Shown: positions 24,817-34,033 of the stretch, one piece after another
Layout of the letters: the number at the start of each line of letters is the position of its first letter
Numbering within the stretch: the stretch's first letter is position 1
NCBI RefSeq assembly: GCF_026343115.1
Contig: NZ_JAPEMC010000004.1
Location: 62,001 to 126,000 of the forward strand
DNA length: 64,000 bases
Reading direction: 5' to 3'
From: Streptomyces sp. NBC_00102
Lineage (GTDB): Bacteria; Actinomycetota; Actinomycetes; Streptomycetales; Streptomycetaceae
Notes under the pieces: model-generated
The model's database searches: none
Told to the model about the DNA's origin: nothing
Seen by the model: the letters and a program-made list of their open reading frames with translations, nothing else
Program-made: the position numbers and the translations under genes

Positions 24817-26490
24817 ATGACGGACTCCCCGGCGAATGCCGCACGTCTGGCCGCGCCCGGCAACAAGGACGAAGGCCGCGGCAAAGGGATGGCGCTCCTC
24901 GTCATCACCTCGTGCCAGCTCATGGTGGTGCTCGACATCACCATCGTCAACATCGCCCTCCCGCACATCCAGACCTCGCTCGGATTCAGCACCGAGAACC
25001 TCTCGTGGGTGATCAACGCCTACACGCTGACGTTCGGCGGTCTGCTCCTGCTGGGCGGACGGCTGGGTGACATCCTCGGACGCCGCAGAGTCTTCATCTT
25101 CGGCGTCCTGCTCTTCGTGTTCGCCTCGCTGCTCGGCGGTCTGGCGCAGGAGTCCTGGCAACTGCTCGCCGCCCGTGCCCTCCAGGGCGTCGGCGGCGCC
25201 ATCGCGTCCCCCACGGCACTGTCACTGATCACCACGACCTTCCGCGAAGGACCCGAGCGGAACAGGGCGTTCGGCGTCTTCGCCGCAGTCTCCGCGGGCG
25301 GCAGCGCGATCGGGTTGCTCGCCGGCGGTCTGCTGGTGGAGTGGCTCGACTGGCGGTGGATCTTCTTCGTCAACGTGCCGATCGGCCTCCTGATCGCACT
25401 GGCCACCCCCCGCTACATACCGGAGTCCGTACGCCACCCGGGCCACTTCGACCTCCTCGGCGCTCTCACCTCCACACTCGGCATGGTGATGCTCGTCTAC
25501 GGATTCATCCGGGCGTCGGAGGACGGCTGGAGCGACTCGATCACCCTCGGGGCCTTCGCGGCGGCCGTGGTGCTGCTCGCGGCGTTCATCGCCAACGAGC
25601 AGCGGTCGAAACAGCCGATCACCCCGCTGTGGATGTTCCGCGACCGCAACCGCGCGGGCACCTACGGCATCATGCTGTCCCTGTCCGCCGCGATGTTCGG
25701 CATGTTCTTCTTCCTGACCCTGTTCGTGCAGAACGTCCTCGGCTTCAGCCCCCTGCGCGCCGGGCTCGCCTTTCTCCCGGTGAGCGCCATCATCGCGGTC
25801 GGAGCCGGAATCGCGTCCCAGCTGCTGCCCAAATGGGGGCCGAAACCGTTCATGGTGACGGGCGCCGTGCTGGCGGCGGGGGGACTCGGCTGGCTGACCC
25901 TGACCGACGCGAACAGCACCTATCTGGGCAGCCTGCTCGGCCCGGTGCTCGTCTTCGGCTTCGGCATGGGACTCCAGTTCGTGTCACTGACCCTGATGGC
26001 AGTCTCCGGTGTCCGCCCCAAGGAAGCGGGAGCGGCCTCCGGCATCCTGAACGCCACCCAGCAGGTCGGCGGTTCGCTCGGACTGTCCATCCTCGTCACG
26101 GTCTTCGGCACCGCGAGCCGCAACGAGGCGACCGACCAGATCCCGAAGTTCATGCAGGAGGCGACCCCCGCGCAGCAGCTGGAGTTCCGCCGGACCGGCG
26201 AACTCCCGCCGCCCTGGGGCAACGAGGTGCTGGCGTCCGGTGTCTCCGCCGCCTTCATCGTCGCGGCCGTGCTCGCCGTACTCGCCGCGCTGATCGCCCT
26301 CTTCGTCATCCAGGTCCGCGCCTCCGACCGCGAACGGCTCCAGGGCGGCGCGGCGCCCGCCGTGGACGAGGACGAGGGCGTTGCCCCGGTCGGTACGGGG
26401 GCCTCCGGCGCCCGGGGCGGGGACGGTACGGCCCAGCCGGACGGCATGCCGGACGACGGGCCGTCGCCACCGGGAAGACCGGCGGACTGA
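24817..26490 (+). CDS. DHA2-family MFS transporter (EmrB/QacA type)
   Basis: A 557-residue, 14-helix transporter. Start is uncertain: ATG 24817 or ATG 24805 four codons earlier, both with weak ribosome sites; a longer frame to 24619 has no membrane or leader character. It shows MVVLDITIVNIALPHIQ (helix 1 motif D1), WVINAYTLTFGGLLLLGGRL with GDILGRRR (motif A) and motif C-like GGSAIGLLAGGLLVEWLDWR. The C-terminus ends in an acidic, proline-rich tail. It likely exports an antibiotic or toxic compound. It is divergent from the cupin-headed array, 267 bp apart, so it could serve that array, though this is unproven. Confidence 0.9.
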   Translation: MTDSPANAARLAAPGNKDEGRGKGMALLVITSCQLMVVLDITIVNIALPHIQTSLGFSTENLSWVINAYTLTFGGLLLLGGRLGDILGRRRVFIFGVLLFVFASLLGGLAQESWQLLAARALQGVGGAIASPTALSLITTTFREGPERNRAFGVFAAVSAGGSAIGLLAGGLLVEWLDWRWIFFVNVPIGLLIALATPRYIPESVRHPGHFDLLGALTSTLGMVMLVYGFIRASEDGWSDSITLGAFAAAVVLLAAFIANEQRSKQPITPLWMFRDRNRAGTYGIMLSLSAAMFGMFFFLTLFVQNVLGFSPLRAGLAFLPVSAIIAVGAGIASQLLPKWGPKPFMVTGAVLAAGGLGWLTLTDANSTYLGSLLGPVLVFGFGMGLQFVSLTLMAVSGVRPKEAGAASGILNATQQVGGSLGLSILVTVFGTASRNEATDQIPKFMQEATPAQQLEFRRTGELPPPWGNEVLASGVSAAFIVAAVLAVLAALIALFVIQVRASDRERLQGGAAPAVDEDEGVAPVGTGASGARGGDGTAQPDGMPDDGPSPPGRPAD

Positions 26491-26548
26491 CCACGGCCGG
26501 ACGGCGCTCTCCGCCCACTCGCGGGTGGAGAGCGCCGTCCGGCCGTGG
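26491..26548. terminator. 22-bp perfect inverted repeat between convergent genes
   Basis: Positions 26491-26512 are the exact reverse complement of 26527-26548, with a 14-nt loop. The left arm begins directly after the transporter stop codon. It lies between convergent genes and probably terminates both transcripts. Confidence 0.88.
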
Positions 26549-26569
26549 CCGGAGCGTGCGTACAGGGGG

Positions 26570-27043
26570 TCAGTGAGCGGCGAGCGCGTCCGTCCCCATG
26601 TCCAGCCGCATGGCGTCGCGTACCGCCGCGAGCGCGTCCATGACGTCGACGAAGGCACGCTCGCAGCGCTCGTCGCCGGTCACCACCCCGTCGCCGGCCT
26701 CGTCCCGCAGCCTGCGCACGCTGCGGAAGTAGTCGAGAGCGGGCTCGACCACCGAGCGCGGGGCGAAAACCTCCAGCTGATAACGGAGTTCGTAGCACTT
26801 GGCGAAGCTCTGCCGGGCTCGGACCAGCCGATCGGCATCGGTCAGCGAGCGGTCCAGAATCAGGAGCTGCAGCTCCCCACGCACCTGGGAGAGTGTCCGG
26901 AGGTAGGCCCCGTACAGTTCGCGCCTGCTACGCCGCCACTCCCCGGCGGCCTCACGTCGGTCCTTGCGGGACTCGATCAGCAGCGTCGAGCCCATGGCGA
27001 TCACCGCACCGAGAAGCGTGGCCACCAGCGTCATCCATTCCAT
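26570..27043 (-). CDS. unknown membrane-anchored helical protein
   Basis: A 157-residue protein taken from ATG 27043 (MEWMTLVATLLG). ATG 27034 is also possible and no strong ribosome site decides it. One N-terminal membrane helix (LVATLLGAVIAMGSTLLIES) is followed by a charged helical region (KDRREAAGEWRRSRRELYGA) and long amphipathic helices. Proteins of this shape are common in Streptomyces and annotated as hypothetical. No catalytic motif is visible. It converges on the transporter gene through a shared terminator. Confidence 0.65.
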   Translation of the reverse strand: MEWMTLVATLLGAVIAMGSTLLIESRKDRREAAGEWRRSRRELYGAYLRTLSQVRGELQLLILDRSLTDADRLVRARQSFAKCYELRYQLEVFAPRSVVEPALDYFRSVRRLRDEAGDGVVTGDERCERAFVDVMDALAAVRDAMRLDMGTDALAAH

Positions 27044-27156
27044 GGTCGGACACGGTAGGGAGACGGGGTGGTCCACGCCAGGGGGGTGCGGGGACCCGGG
27101 TGGGTGGAGCAGGCAGCCGCTCGGCGTCCGGCCGGCCCCTACCGCCCCGTGCGAGC

Positions 27157-27255
27157 GCTCCGGCGGTGAAGGCGTGCGGCCCGGCGGTGGCGCGCCTTCA
27201 CCGCCGGAGCACGGCCCGGGGGTGGCGCGCCTTCACCGCCGGAGCACGGCCGGGG
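27157..27255. repeat. 35-bp tandem repeat with an inverted third copy
   Basis: Two nearly identical 35-bp units (27186-27220 and 27221-27255) each contain CGCCTTCACCGCCGGAGC, whose exact reverse complement lies at 27157-27174. The 5' arm can therefore fold with either of two 3' arms (27193-27210 or 27228-27245). It sits downstream of the small membrane-protein gene at 27340-27525 and upstream of the gene at 26570-27043. Confidence 0.8.
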
Positions 27256-27339
27256 GCGACGCGCAGGACGAAGGTCCTTGCGACGCGGCCGGAGCCGGCG
27301 CCGGAAACGGAGACGGACGGAGCGGGGAAGCGGCGGGAG

Positions 27340-27525
27340 TCAGCCGCCCCAGCCGAAGATCCGTGCGAGGAAGAAGGCGGCGAAGATGACCGCGCCCACC
27401 AGCACGACGGCCGCCCACACGGCCGGGTGCTCCCACATGCCTCCGTCCGCGCGCTCCTGGTGCGCCTCGCCGATGCAGCCTTCGGCCGGCGGGGTCTCTC
27501 CCGGGGGATTCAGTGCAGTAGTCAT
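27340..27525 (-). CDS. small single-helix membrane protein, DUF6480-like
   Basis: A 61-residue protein from ATG 27525 with GGAGAG upstream. The N-terminal stretch contains PPGETPPAEG, a motif typical of the actinobacterial DUF6480 family, followed by one membrane helix (VWAAVVLVGAVIFAAFFLA) and a short RIFGWGG end. Function is unknown. It is separated from the SDR gene upstream by about 100 bp on the same strand. Confidence 0.75.
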   Translation of the reverse strand: MTTALNPPGETPPAEGCIGEAHQERADGGMWEHPAVWAAVVLVGAVIFAAFFLARIFGWGG

Positions 27526-27622
27526 GCGTCAACCGTCTCTCCACCCGCGCTCCGGCGCATGCCGTGGCGCGGGCCCGTCGCCGGGGGACGGACGTCCCAG
27601 GCGCCCGAGGCCGCCCGGACGC

Positions 27623-28504
27623 TCACTCCTGCCCTCTCGCCCTTCGCGCGGCCTGCCCGCCCGCGCCCAGCAGTCCCGTGGCCTCGAAACGGGCCCGCTC
27701 CTCCAGGCGCGGAAGCTGCCGCCGGGACACCCAGGTGACCACCTGCGGCAGGAGGGGGCGCACGGGCTGCGCCAGCCGCAGCCACGGCGGCGCGTACACC
27801 GTGGGGGAGCGGCGTTCGACGCCGCGCACCAGCCAGCCGGCCACCTGCTCCACCGGGTGGACCCGGCGTGCGGGGGGAGGCATGTGACCGCGCAGTTCGC
27901 GCAGCACGTCGTACCGGTCGGCATCGCGGATCATGTCGGTGCCCGTCCAGCTGAGATAGGCGACGCCGACGCCCACCCCGCGGTGGGCGAGCTCGGCCCT
28001 CAGGGAGTGCGCGAACGACTCGACGCCCGCCTTGGACGCGCAGTAGGCGCTCATCATGGGTGCCGCGCCGAACGAGGCCGTGGAGGCGATCTGGAGGAAG
28101 TAGCCGTGCGTCGCGAGCAGCCCCGGCAGGAACGCGCGCGCGGTGACGGCACTGCCGACGAGGTTGACCTCGACGACCCGGCGCCAGCTCACGGGGTCCG
28201 ACGTGACGAAGGGGCCGCCCTCGGCCACCCCGGCGTTGGCCACGACGACCGAGGGCCGGCCCAGGCGGGCGGAGACCTCGGCCGCCACGCGTTCCATGGC
28301 CGTGTCGTCCGTGACGTCCACCTCGAAGCAGTGTGCGTCCGTCTCCAGAGTCCGGGCCACCTGCTCCAGCGCCACTGCCTCCCGTCCGAGGAGGGCGACA
28401 CGTGCTCCCCGGTGCGCCAGCTCCCGTGCGACCCCGGCGCCCACTCCGCGCGCCGCCCCGGTGACGACCGCGAGCCGCCCTGCCAGTGGTTTCCTGTCGC
28501 GCAT
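27623..28504 (-). CDS. short-chain dehydrogenase/reductase
   Basis: A 293-residue protein from ATG 28504 with GAGGAG upstream; an in-frame extension to 28840 is low-complexity intergenic DNA. It has the Rossmann motif VVTGAARGVGAGVA, VVANAGVAEGG (NNAG region), the catalytic Ser in IASTASFGAAP and YCASK with Tyr and Lys. The C-terminal 60 residues include amphipathic and hydrophobic elements (RRSPTVYAPPWLRLAQPVRP), as in SDRs that associate with membranes. Substrate unknown. Confidence 0.88.
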   Translation of the reverse strand: MRDRKPLAGRLAVVTGAARGVGAGVARELAHRGARVALLGREAVALEQVARTLETDAHCFEVDVTDDTAMERVAAEVSARLGRPSVVVANAGVAEGGPFVTSDPVSWRRVVEVNLVGSAVTARAFLPGLLATHGYFLQIASTASFGAAPMMSAYCASKAGVESFAHSLRAELAHRGVGVGVAYLSWTGTDMIRDADRYDVLRELRGHMPPPARRVHPVEQVAGWLVRGVERRSPTVYAPPWLRLAQPVRPLLPQVVTWVSRRQLPRLEERARFEATGLLGAGGQAARRARGQE

Positions 28505-28753
28505 CCTGCACTCCTCGGCCGTGCGGAGGTGACCGTGCGTCGACGGTCCGATGGCGGCCGGGCCGCCTGTTCCACCCAAGCACGCCGGCCCCGATAGGGC
28601 TCGCGCTGCGGGCCGACGGCCCCGCGGTCCGTGTGGTGCCCGGACGGAGCCGGAGGCCGCCGGGTGCGGGGACGGGCCCGGCAGGCGGGGGACGGGGGAC
28701 CGGCTTCGGGCCGGTGCCGGGCACCGGTCGCCGTGTCCGAGCGTCACGGCGCT

Positions 28754-28793
28754 CGGACCGGCGGTCCGGTCGTCCTGCGGACCGGTGGTCCGC
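28754..28793. repeat. two near-identical tandem hairpins
   Basis: CGGACC-GGC-GGTCCG (28754-28768) and GCGGACC-GGT-GGTCCGC (28777-28793) are adjacent small stem-loops with almost the same sequence. A further ACCGGC...GCCGGT stem lies just upstream near 28702. They may be terminators or REP-like elements. Confidence 0.6.
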
Positions 28794-28819
28794 CGACTCG
28801 TCGCCGGCCTGATGTCGAT

Positions 28820-28847
28820 TTGAACGCTCGTGACACTCACGTAAATT
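28820..28847 (+). promoter_or_regulatory. candidate promoter for the subtilase gene
   Basis: TTGAAC (28820-28825) and TAAATT (28842-28847) are spaced by 16 bp, good matches to vegetative -35 and -10 elements in a locally AT-rich stretch. A 5' leader of about 200 nt would result. Confidence 0.45.
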
Positions 28848-29058
28848 GATGATCAGTCTGTTGCCTTGCGGTCAAGGTCAGTTGAGGATCATGGGGACAA
28901 ATCCGAAAGCGCTTGCCACCGCGGTGGCCGGATAGCGGAGACTCGGTTTCGGTCTGATTAAGCAGCAGTTCAACGGGCCGGAGACGCTCTGGTGGGTGAG
29001 CTCGCCGTCCGTATAGGTTCCCGCTCGGCCGTACATCCTTACGAGTCGAGGAAACGCT

Positions 29059-32000
29059 TTGACCATCAAACCCACCGGCAGATATGTCCTGCCGGTCATC
29101 GGAGCTGTCCTGCTGGCCGCCGTGGCGATCCCATCGGCGACCGGCACCGCATCCGCCGTTTCCAGCACCGTCCCGGGCAGTGCGCCGAGCGCTCCTGCCG
29201 CCGGTCCCGGAAAGTCCTCCACCGTCACCCTGGTGACGGGCGACAAGGTCACCGTCACCACCAAGGGGAATCTCCCCGCCGCGATATCGGTGGTCGGACC
29301 GGACGGCGCGGAAGCCGCGGCGAGCATCACCACCGTCGGTGACGACACCTTCGTCTACCCGGCAGCCGCCCGCCCCTACCTGGCCTCCGGGCAGATCGAC
29401 CAACGTCTCTTCAACGTCACCCAGTTGATCGCGGACGGCTACGACGACGCGCACATGGACCACGTGCCGCTCATCGTCACGTACGACTCCGCCGCCGCGT
29501 CCCGCAGCGCTGCCGGCAACGGCGGCAACGGTCTGCTCAGGTCCGCTGCCGAACCCGCCGACGCGCATCTGCTCACCAGTGTCGACGGGGTCGCGCTGGC
29601 CGAGGATCACGACGACGTCGCCGACTTCTGGAAGTCGCTCACCGCCGCCCCCGCCGCCTCGTTCGCCCGGGATGCCGGTAAGCCGGCCGCGGACGGCTTC
29701 TCGGGCGGTGTCGCCAAGGTGTGGCTGGACGGCAAGGCCGAGGCACTGATGGCCGACTCCACCGAGCAGATCGGCGCCCCCGAGGTCTGGCAGGGCGGCA
29801 ACACCGGTGAAGGAGTGGACGTCGCCGTTCTGGACAGCGGATACGACGTCGAGCACCCCGACCTCCAGAACATCGCCTCCTCGGAAAGCTTCGTCCCGGA
29901 CGAGGACATCGACGACTTCCACGGGCACGGCACGCACGTCGCCTCCACCATCGCCGGCAGCGGTGCCGCCTCCGGGGGCAAGGAGAGGGGCGTCGCTCCC
30001 GGCGCGAGGCTGCACGTCGGCAAGGTGCTCGACATGACCGGAAGCGGCCAGGACTCCTGGATCCTCGCGGGCATGGAATGGGCCGCGCGGGACGCCAAGG
30101 CCAAGATCATTTCCATGAGCCTCGGAAGCGACGCCCCGAGCGACGGCACCGACCTGCTCAGCCTGGCGGTCGACGAACTCAGCGCCGAGACCGGTGCCCT
30201 GTTCACCATCGCCGCCGGGAACGCCGGTCCCGGAGCCCACACCATCGGCTCCCCGGGCACCGCGGATGCGGCCCTCACGGTCGGCGCGGTCGACTCGGCG
30301 GACGCCCTCGCGGACTTCTCCAGCCGCGGCCCGCGCTTCGCCGACGACGGCATCAAGCCCGAGATCACGGCACCCGGTGTCGACATCCTCGCCGCCCGCT
30401 CCCGGAACAGCTGGGACGGCGAGGGGTACTACACGACGAAGAGCGGCACCTCGATGGCCACCCCGCACGTCGCGGGCGTCGCCGCCCTGCTGGCGGCCGA
30501 GCACCCCGACTGGACGGGCGCGCAGCTCAAGGACGCACTGGTCAGCACCTCCAAGGCGCTGCCCGCGATCGGCGTCGACGACGGCGGCAACGGCCGGGTG
30601 GACGCGGTGGCCGCCACGAGGGCCACCCTCTTCGCCACCGCGGCGGTGGACGCCGGAATCCACTCCCTGGGCGGTGCGCCCGGTGAGACGGTGGACAAGA
30701 CCGTCGAGTGGACCAACACCGCCGACTCCGCGGTGGTCGTCGACCTCTCGACGGAGGCGTCCGGCGCTCCCGAGGGGCTCTTCACGCTCTCGGCCGACCG
30801 GCTCACCGTACCCGCCCACGGAAGCGCCTCGGCGACCCTGACGACGCACCTGGACGAGGCACCCGCCGCGCACCGCTTCACCAGCCGGGTCATCGGCACC
30901 CTGAACGGCACCGTGGCGACCCGCACCCTCGTCGGCGTCAGCACCCAGGAGAAGCCCTACCACCTCAAGATGAAGCTCCTCGACCAGCAGGGCAACCCGG
31001 TCGTGGGGAACACCCTGGTCGAGCTGCTCCGTCAGGGCGGCGGCGACTACGCGTACAGCTATGCCGGGACGGACAACGGTGTCATCGACACGGTCGTCGC
31101 TCCCGGTACGTACGCGGTCTGGTCGCTGGCGACCGTCAAGGGAACCCACGGCGCCTCGTCCGAGGGCCTCGGCCTGCTCGACGCCCCGTCCGTCGAGGTC
31201 CACCAGGACACCGAACTCGTCCTGGGCGGAGCCGCCCTCCACGAGGCCCGAGCCGTCACCCCCCGGCCCGCGACCCCGGACAACCAGGGGCGCGTCGACT
31301 ACATCCGCGTGTTCGACAGCGGAGAGGGTGCGATGTCCAACCTGACCGTCGGCACCCGCTACGACAGCGTCTGGCTCCAGCAGGCGCCGAAGGTCACAGA
31401 CGGAAACACCCTGGTCACCCTCCGCTGGCGCAAGAAACAGCCCGTCCTGAGCGTGACTTCGGGCAGCCAGAACCTGGACGACCTCTGGGTGGCGCCCGGT
31501 TCGGGCAGTCTGCCCCCGGGCGACAGCACCGTCGACGCGGTGTTCGCCGTTGACGGGCTCGCCGACGACTACGCCGCCCTCGGCGCCGGAAAGGCGCAGA
31601 ACAAGGCCGTGGTCGTCCGGCAGAGCGACGACGAGGACGACGCGGACGAGCAGATCACCGAGGCCGAGAACGCCGGAGTGAAGCTTCTCCTCATCGTCAA
31701 GAACGGCAACGGCCGGCTGTACGACGCGGTCAAGCGCACCAAGGTGGCCGTCGCCGGGATCACCGCGAGCAGCGGCAACGCACTCGTCGCCCGCATCGGC
31801 GCGAGCACCACCGGGACCGCGCGCCTGCGTATCGCCTCCCACCCCGACACGGACTACCTCTACGACCTCGTGAAGTCCTGGAAGGACCGGATTCCGGCCG
31901 ACGTCACCTACGCCCCGAAGGAGCGGGAACTCGCCAAGGTCGAGGTCGACTTCCGCAACGACCCCACGCACAGCGTCGACGAGTACCGCTTCGACATCCA

Positions 32001-32856
32001 GCCCTACGCCACCATGCGCAGCGGGGTGACCGCGCTGTCCACCGCGGGGGCGCACCGCACCGACTACGTCACCACCGACAGCTCGTTCCGCTGGTACGAG
32101 GAGACGTACGAGTACGCTCCCAAGCTCGGCCCGCAGTCCCTGCAGGGATCGGAGCTGATCGAGTACCCGGCCGGACGGACCACCGAGGTCACCTGGTTCG
32201 GCCCGTTCCAGCGGCCCCGGGTCAACACCAGCATCGACCTGCCCACCCGCACCGGCTCCGAGATCGCCGCCTACGTGCCCGGCTGGGGCGACTCCGGTGA
32301 GAACCACGCGGGAACCGCCGGCTACGGACCCAACACGCAGACCACGGAGCTCTATCGCAACGGAAAGCTCGACGCCACCACGGACGGCGGCTACCTCTAC
32401 GCCGACGTGCCCGACGCCAAGGCGTCGTACCGCCTGGTGACCACCACCGCCCGCACCGGCGACTACCCCCTCTCGACCAGCACCAGGACGGAGTGGACCT
32501 TCGAATCCAAGGCGGCGATGGACCCGGAGGAGGTGGGCCAGCTCCCGCTGATCCAGCTCGACTACGACCTCGACACCGCCGCCGACGGATCGGCGAAGAG
32601 GAACGCCCCCCTCCTCGTCACCCCGTCCCACCTGCCCGGCGGGCCGAAGGCGTCGCTTCGCACCACCGCCGTCGAGCTCTCCTACGACGACGGCGCGCAC
32701 TGGCACAAGACGTCCGTCCGGTCCACCTCGAAGGGTGCCTCGGTCCGGCTGGACGCCCCCCGCGGCACGGACTACGTCACGGTGCGGGTGCACGCCACCG
32801 ACAGCCGGGGCAACACCGTCACCCAGACCATCGTCCGGGCGGCGGGCATCGCCTGA
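29059..32856 (+). CDS. large secreted subtilisin-family serine protease
   Basis: A 1265-residue precursor. The start is TTG 29059, placed right after GAGGAA. Residues 1-33 are a Sec signal peptide (YVLPVIGAVLLAAVAIPSAT, then GTASA). After a prodomain, the S8 triad is clear: Asp in VAVLDSGYD (near 258), His in DFHGHGTHVAS (near 290) and Ser in KSGTSMATPHVAG (near 462), with oxyanion Asn in TIAAGNAGPGAH. The remaining 750 residues are extracellular beta-rich domains, including a PA-like stretch (LLIVKNGNGRLYDAVKRT) and an Asp-rich segment. Such large Streptomyces subtilases degrade proteins outside the cell. A hairpin terminator follows at 32933. Confidence 0.93.
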   Translation: MTIKPTGRYVLPVIGAVLLAAVAIPSATGTASAVSSTVPGSAPSAPAAGPGKSSTVTLVTGDKVTVTTKGNLPAAISVVGPDGAEAAASITTVGDDTFVYPAAARPYLASGQIDQRLFNVTQLIADGYDDAHMDHVPLIVTYDSAAASRSAAGNGGNGLLRSAAEPADAHLLTSVDGVALAEDHDDVADFWKSLTAAPAASFARDAGKPAADGFSGGVAKVWLDGKAEALMADSTEQIGAPEVWQGGNTGEGVDVAVLDSGYDVEHPDLQNIASSESFVPDEDIDDFHGHGTHVASTIAGSGAASGGKERGVAPGARLHVGKVLDMTGSGQDSWILAGMEWAARDAKAKIISMSLGSDAPSDGTDLLSLAVDELSAETGALFTIAAGNAGPGAHTIGSPGTADAALTVGAVDSADALADFSSRGPRFADDGIKPEITAPGVDILAARSRNSWDGEGYYTTKSGTSMATPHVAGVAALLAAEHPDWTGAQLKDALVSTSKALPAIGVDDGGNGRVDAVAATRATLFATAAVDAGIHSLGGAPGETVDKTVEWTNTADSAVVVDLSTEASGAPEGLFTLSADRLTVPAHGSASATLTTHLDEAPAAHRFTSRVIGTLNGTVATRTLVGVSTQEKPYHLKMKLLDQQGNPVVGNTLVELLRQGGGDYAYSYAGTDNGVIDTVVAPGTYAVWSLATVKGTHGASSEGLGLLDAPSVEVHQDTELVLGGAALHEARAVTPRPATPDNQGRVDYIRVFDSGEGAMSNLTVGTRYDSVWLQQAPKVTDGNTLVTLRWRKKQPVLSVTSGSQNLDDLWVAPGSGSLPPGDSTVDAVFAVDGLADDYAALGAGKAQNKAVVVRQSDDEDDADEQITEAENAGVKLLLIVKNGNGRLYDAVKRTKVAVAGITASSGNALVARIGASTTGTARLRIASHPDTDYLYDLVKSWKDRIPADVTYAPKERELAKVEVDFRNDPTHSVDEYRFDIQPYATMRSGVTALSTAGAHRTDYVTTDSSFRWYEETYEYAPKLGPQSLQGSELIEYPAGRTTEVTWFGPFQRPRVNTSIDLPTRTGSEIAAYVPGWGDSGENHAGTAGYGPNTQTTELYRNGKLDATTDGGYLYADVPDAKASYRLVTTTARTGDYPLSTSTRTEWTFESKAAMDPEEVGQLPLIQLDYDLDTAADGSAKRNAPLLVTPSHLPGGPKASLRTTAVELSYDDGAHWHKTSVRSTSKGASVRLDAPRGTDYVTVRVHATDSRGNTVTQTIVRAAGIA

Positions 32857-32932
32857 CAGCGACCTCGCCCGATCATGAACCGCCCGGCGGGGCGGTGGTC
32901 CTGACCGACAGGAGCCGGTGACACCCGGCCGA

Positions 32933-32960
32933 GGCCGGGCCGGAGCGATCCGGCCCGGCC
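32933..32960 (+). terminator. 12-bp perfect stem with GCGA tetraloop
   Basis: GGCCGGGCCGGA (32933-32944) pairs with TCCGGCCCGGCC (32949-32960) around GCGA, a stable GNRA-type loop. It lies 77 bp after the subtilase stop and lacks a U-tract, as is usual in Streptomyces. Confidence 0.82.
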
Positions 32961-33064
32961 CGTGCGCTGTCCGGCGAGGAACCCCGGGACACCGGACCGG
33001 CAGCCGCCCTCACCCTGGCAGGCAACCCCGGTGCGGGCGGCTACGGGCAGTCCTGCCTCCGCCG

Positions 33065-33238
33065 GTGGAGAGCCTGAAGGCTCCCCCCGTAGGCGCGCGG
33101 CCCGACGCGGACGGGAACGAGGTACTCGGCTTTGAACTGCTCCCGGGCACACTCCCCGAACTGTTCGCCGAGGCATGGCCACTGGCCGGCGGCGGAGCGG
33201 GGCCCTCGGCCCGACCGGCCCCGTCCGACCGCCCGTGA
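33065..33238 (+). pseudogene. short orphan frame, possible gene remnant
   Basis: Fifty-seven codons from GTG 33065 with mostly G/C third positions and a plausible globular sequence (PDADGNEVLGFELLPGTLPE), followed by low-complexity Gly/Ala/Pro. No ribosome site is visible. I do not recognise it; it may be the tail of a lost gene or chance. Confidence 0.25.
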
Positions 33239-33367
33239 CCGGGGTCGGTGGCGCGCGTACCGAAGCGCTCCGAACTTCCGTGCCGGGTTGAGTACGGCGA
33301 CTCAGGCCGCGCGGGGCCGGCTGCCGGACGATGGAAGCCGCCACGCCGACCGACCGCAGGAGAACCC

Positions 33368-34033
33368 GTGCTCAGCCGCATCGCCGCCGCCGTCGTACCC
33401 TCCCTCGGACACCTGACGACCACGTCCGACGAGGAGGCGGCCCCCGCCCCCGGATCGATCGTCGTCGCCAACCACACCTCGCTCGTCGACCCCGGGATCG
33501 TGCTGGCCGCACTGCTCCGCCACGGGGTCGAGCCGGTCGTCCTCGCCACCGCCGGCCTCTGGCGCATCCCGGTGCTCGGCCCACTGCTGGTCAGGGGCGG
33601 GCACGTGCCGGTCCACCGGGGGAGCGTCCGGGCGGCCGAGTCCCTGAACGAAGCGGCCACGGCCCTGAGGTCCGGCCGGATCGTCCTCATCTACGCGGAG
33701 GGACGGCTGCCCCTGCGGAAGGACCCGGCCGAGGCGGCGCCCGAGCGGTTCCGCAGCGGACTCGCCCGCCTGGCGCTGGCCGCCGGTGCGCCGGTCGTAC
33801 CGATCGGCCAGGCGGGCGCGCGCCGCGTGGTCTCCGGCGGGGCCGTGAAGCAGATCGCCGGGCTCCTGACCGCACCGGCCCGCAGACCGCGCCTGCACGT
33901 CCACTTCGGCAGCCCCGTCCGTCTGCCCGAGGACATTCCGGCCGCGACCGCCACGGCGCACCGGGCCGTCACGGCCGCCTGGCGCACGGCAGCCGCTCAC
34001 CTGGGGGAGACGGCCGCCTCGCCCACCGCGTGA
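33368..34033 (+). CDS. PlsC-type 1-acylglycerol-3-phosphate acyltransferase
   Basis: A 221-residue protein from GTG 33368, chosen because AGGAG lies seven bases upstream. It has acyltransferase block I NHTSLVD (H and D), block II around GHVPVHRGS, block III YAEGRLPLRK (the EGR variant of EGTR) and block IV VVPIGQAGA. The family transfers acyl groups from acyl-CoA or acyl-ACP to lysophosphatidate or related acceptors at the membrane. It is a stand-alone gene; the acceptor is not certain. Confidence 0.87.
   Translation: MLSRIAAAVVPSLGHLTTTSDEEAAPAPGSIVVANHTSLVDPGIVLAALLRHGVEPVVLATAGLWRIPVLGPLLVRGGHVPVHRGSVRAAESLNEAATALRSGRIVLIYAEGRLPLRKDPAEAAPERFRSGLARLALAAGAPVVPIGQAGARRVVSGGAVKQIAGLLTAPARRPRLHVHFGSPVRLPEDIPAATATAHRAVTAAWRTAAAHLGETAASPTA

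Larger units (their letters stand above)
28505..29058. other. intergenic region upstream of the subtilase gene
   Basis: About 550 bp between divergent genes. The half near the SDR is a series of GC-rich hairpins (28700-28793). The half near the subtilase is AT-richer and holds a promoter-like pair at 28820-28847 and a 14-bp perfect palindrome GCCACCGCGGTGGC at 28915-28928. No gene is supported. Confidence 0.6.
32857..33367 (+). other. intergenic region after the subtilase gene
   Basis: About 510 bp containing a strong terminator (32933-32960) and a short frame with gene-like codon use at 33065-33238. Nothing else recognisable. Confidence 0.6.

Noticed and set aside
28837..32793. A 1318-codon minus-strand open frame
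   Set aside because: It is the antisense shadow of the subtilase gene. The translation is repetitive Val/Gly/Arg sequence without family motifs.
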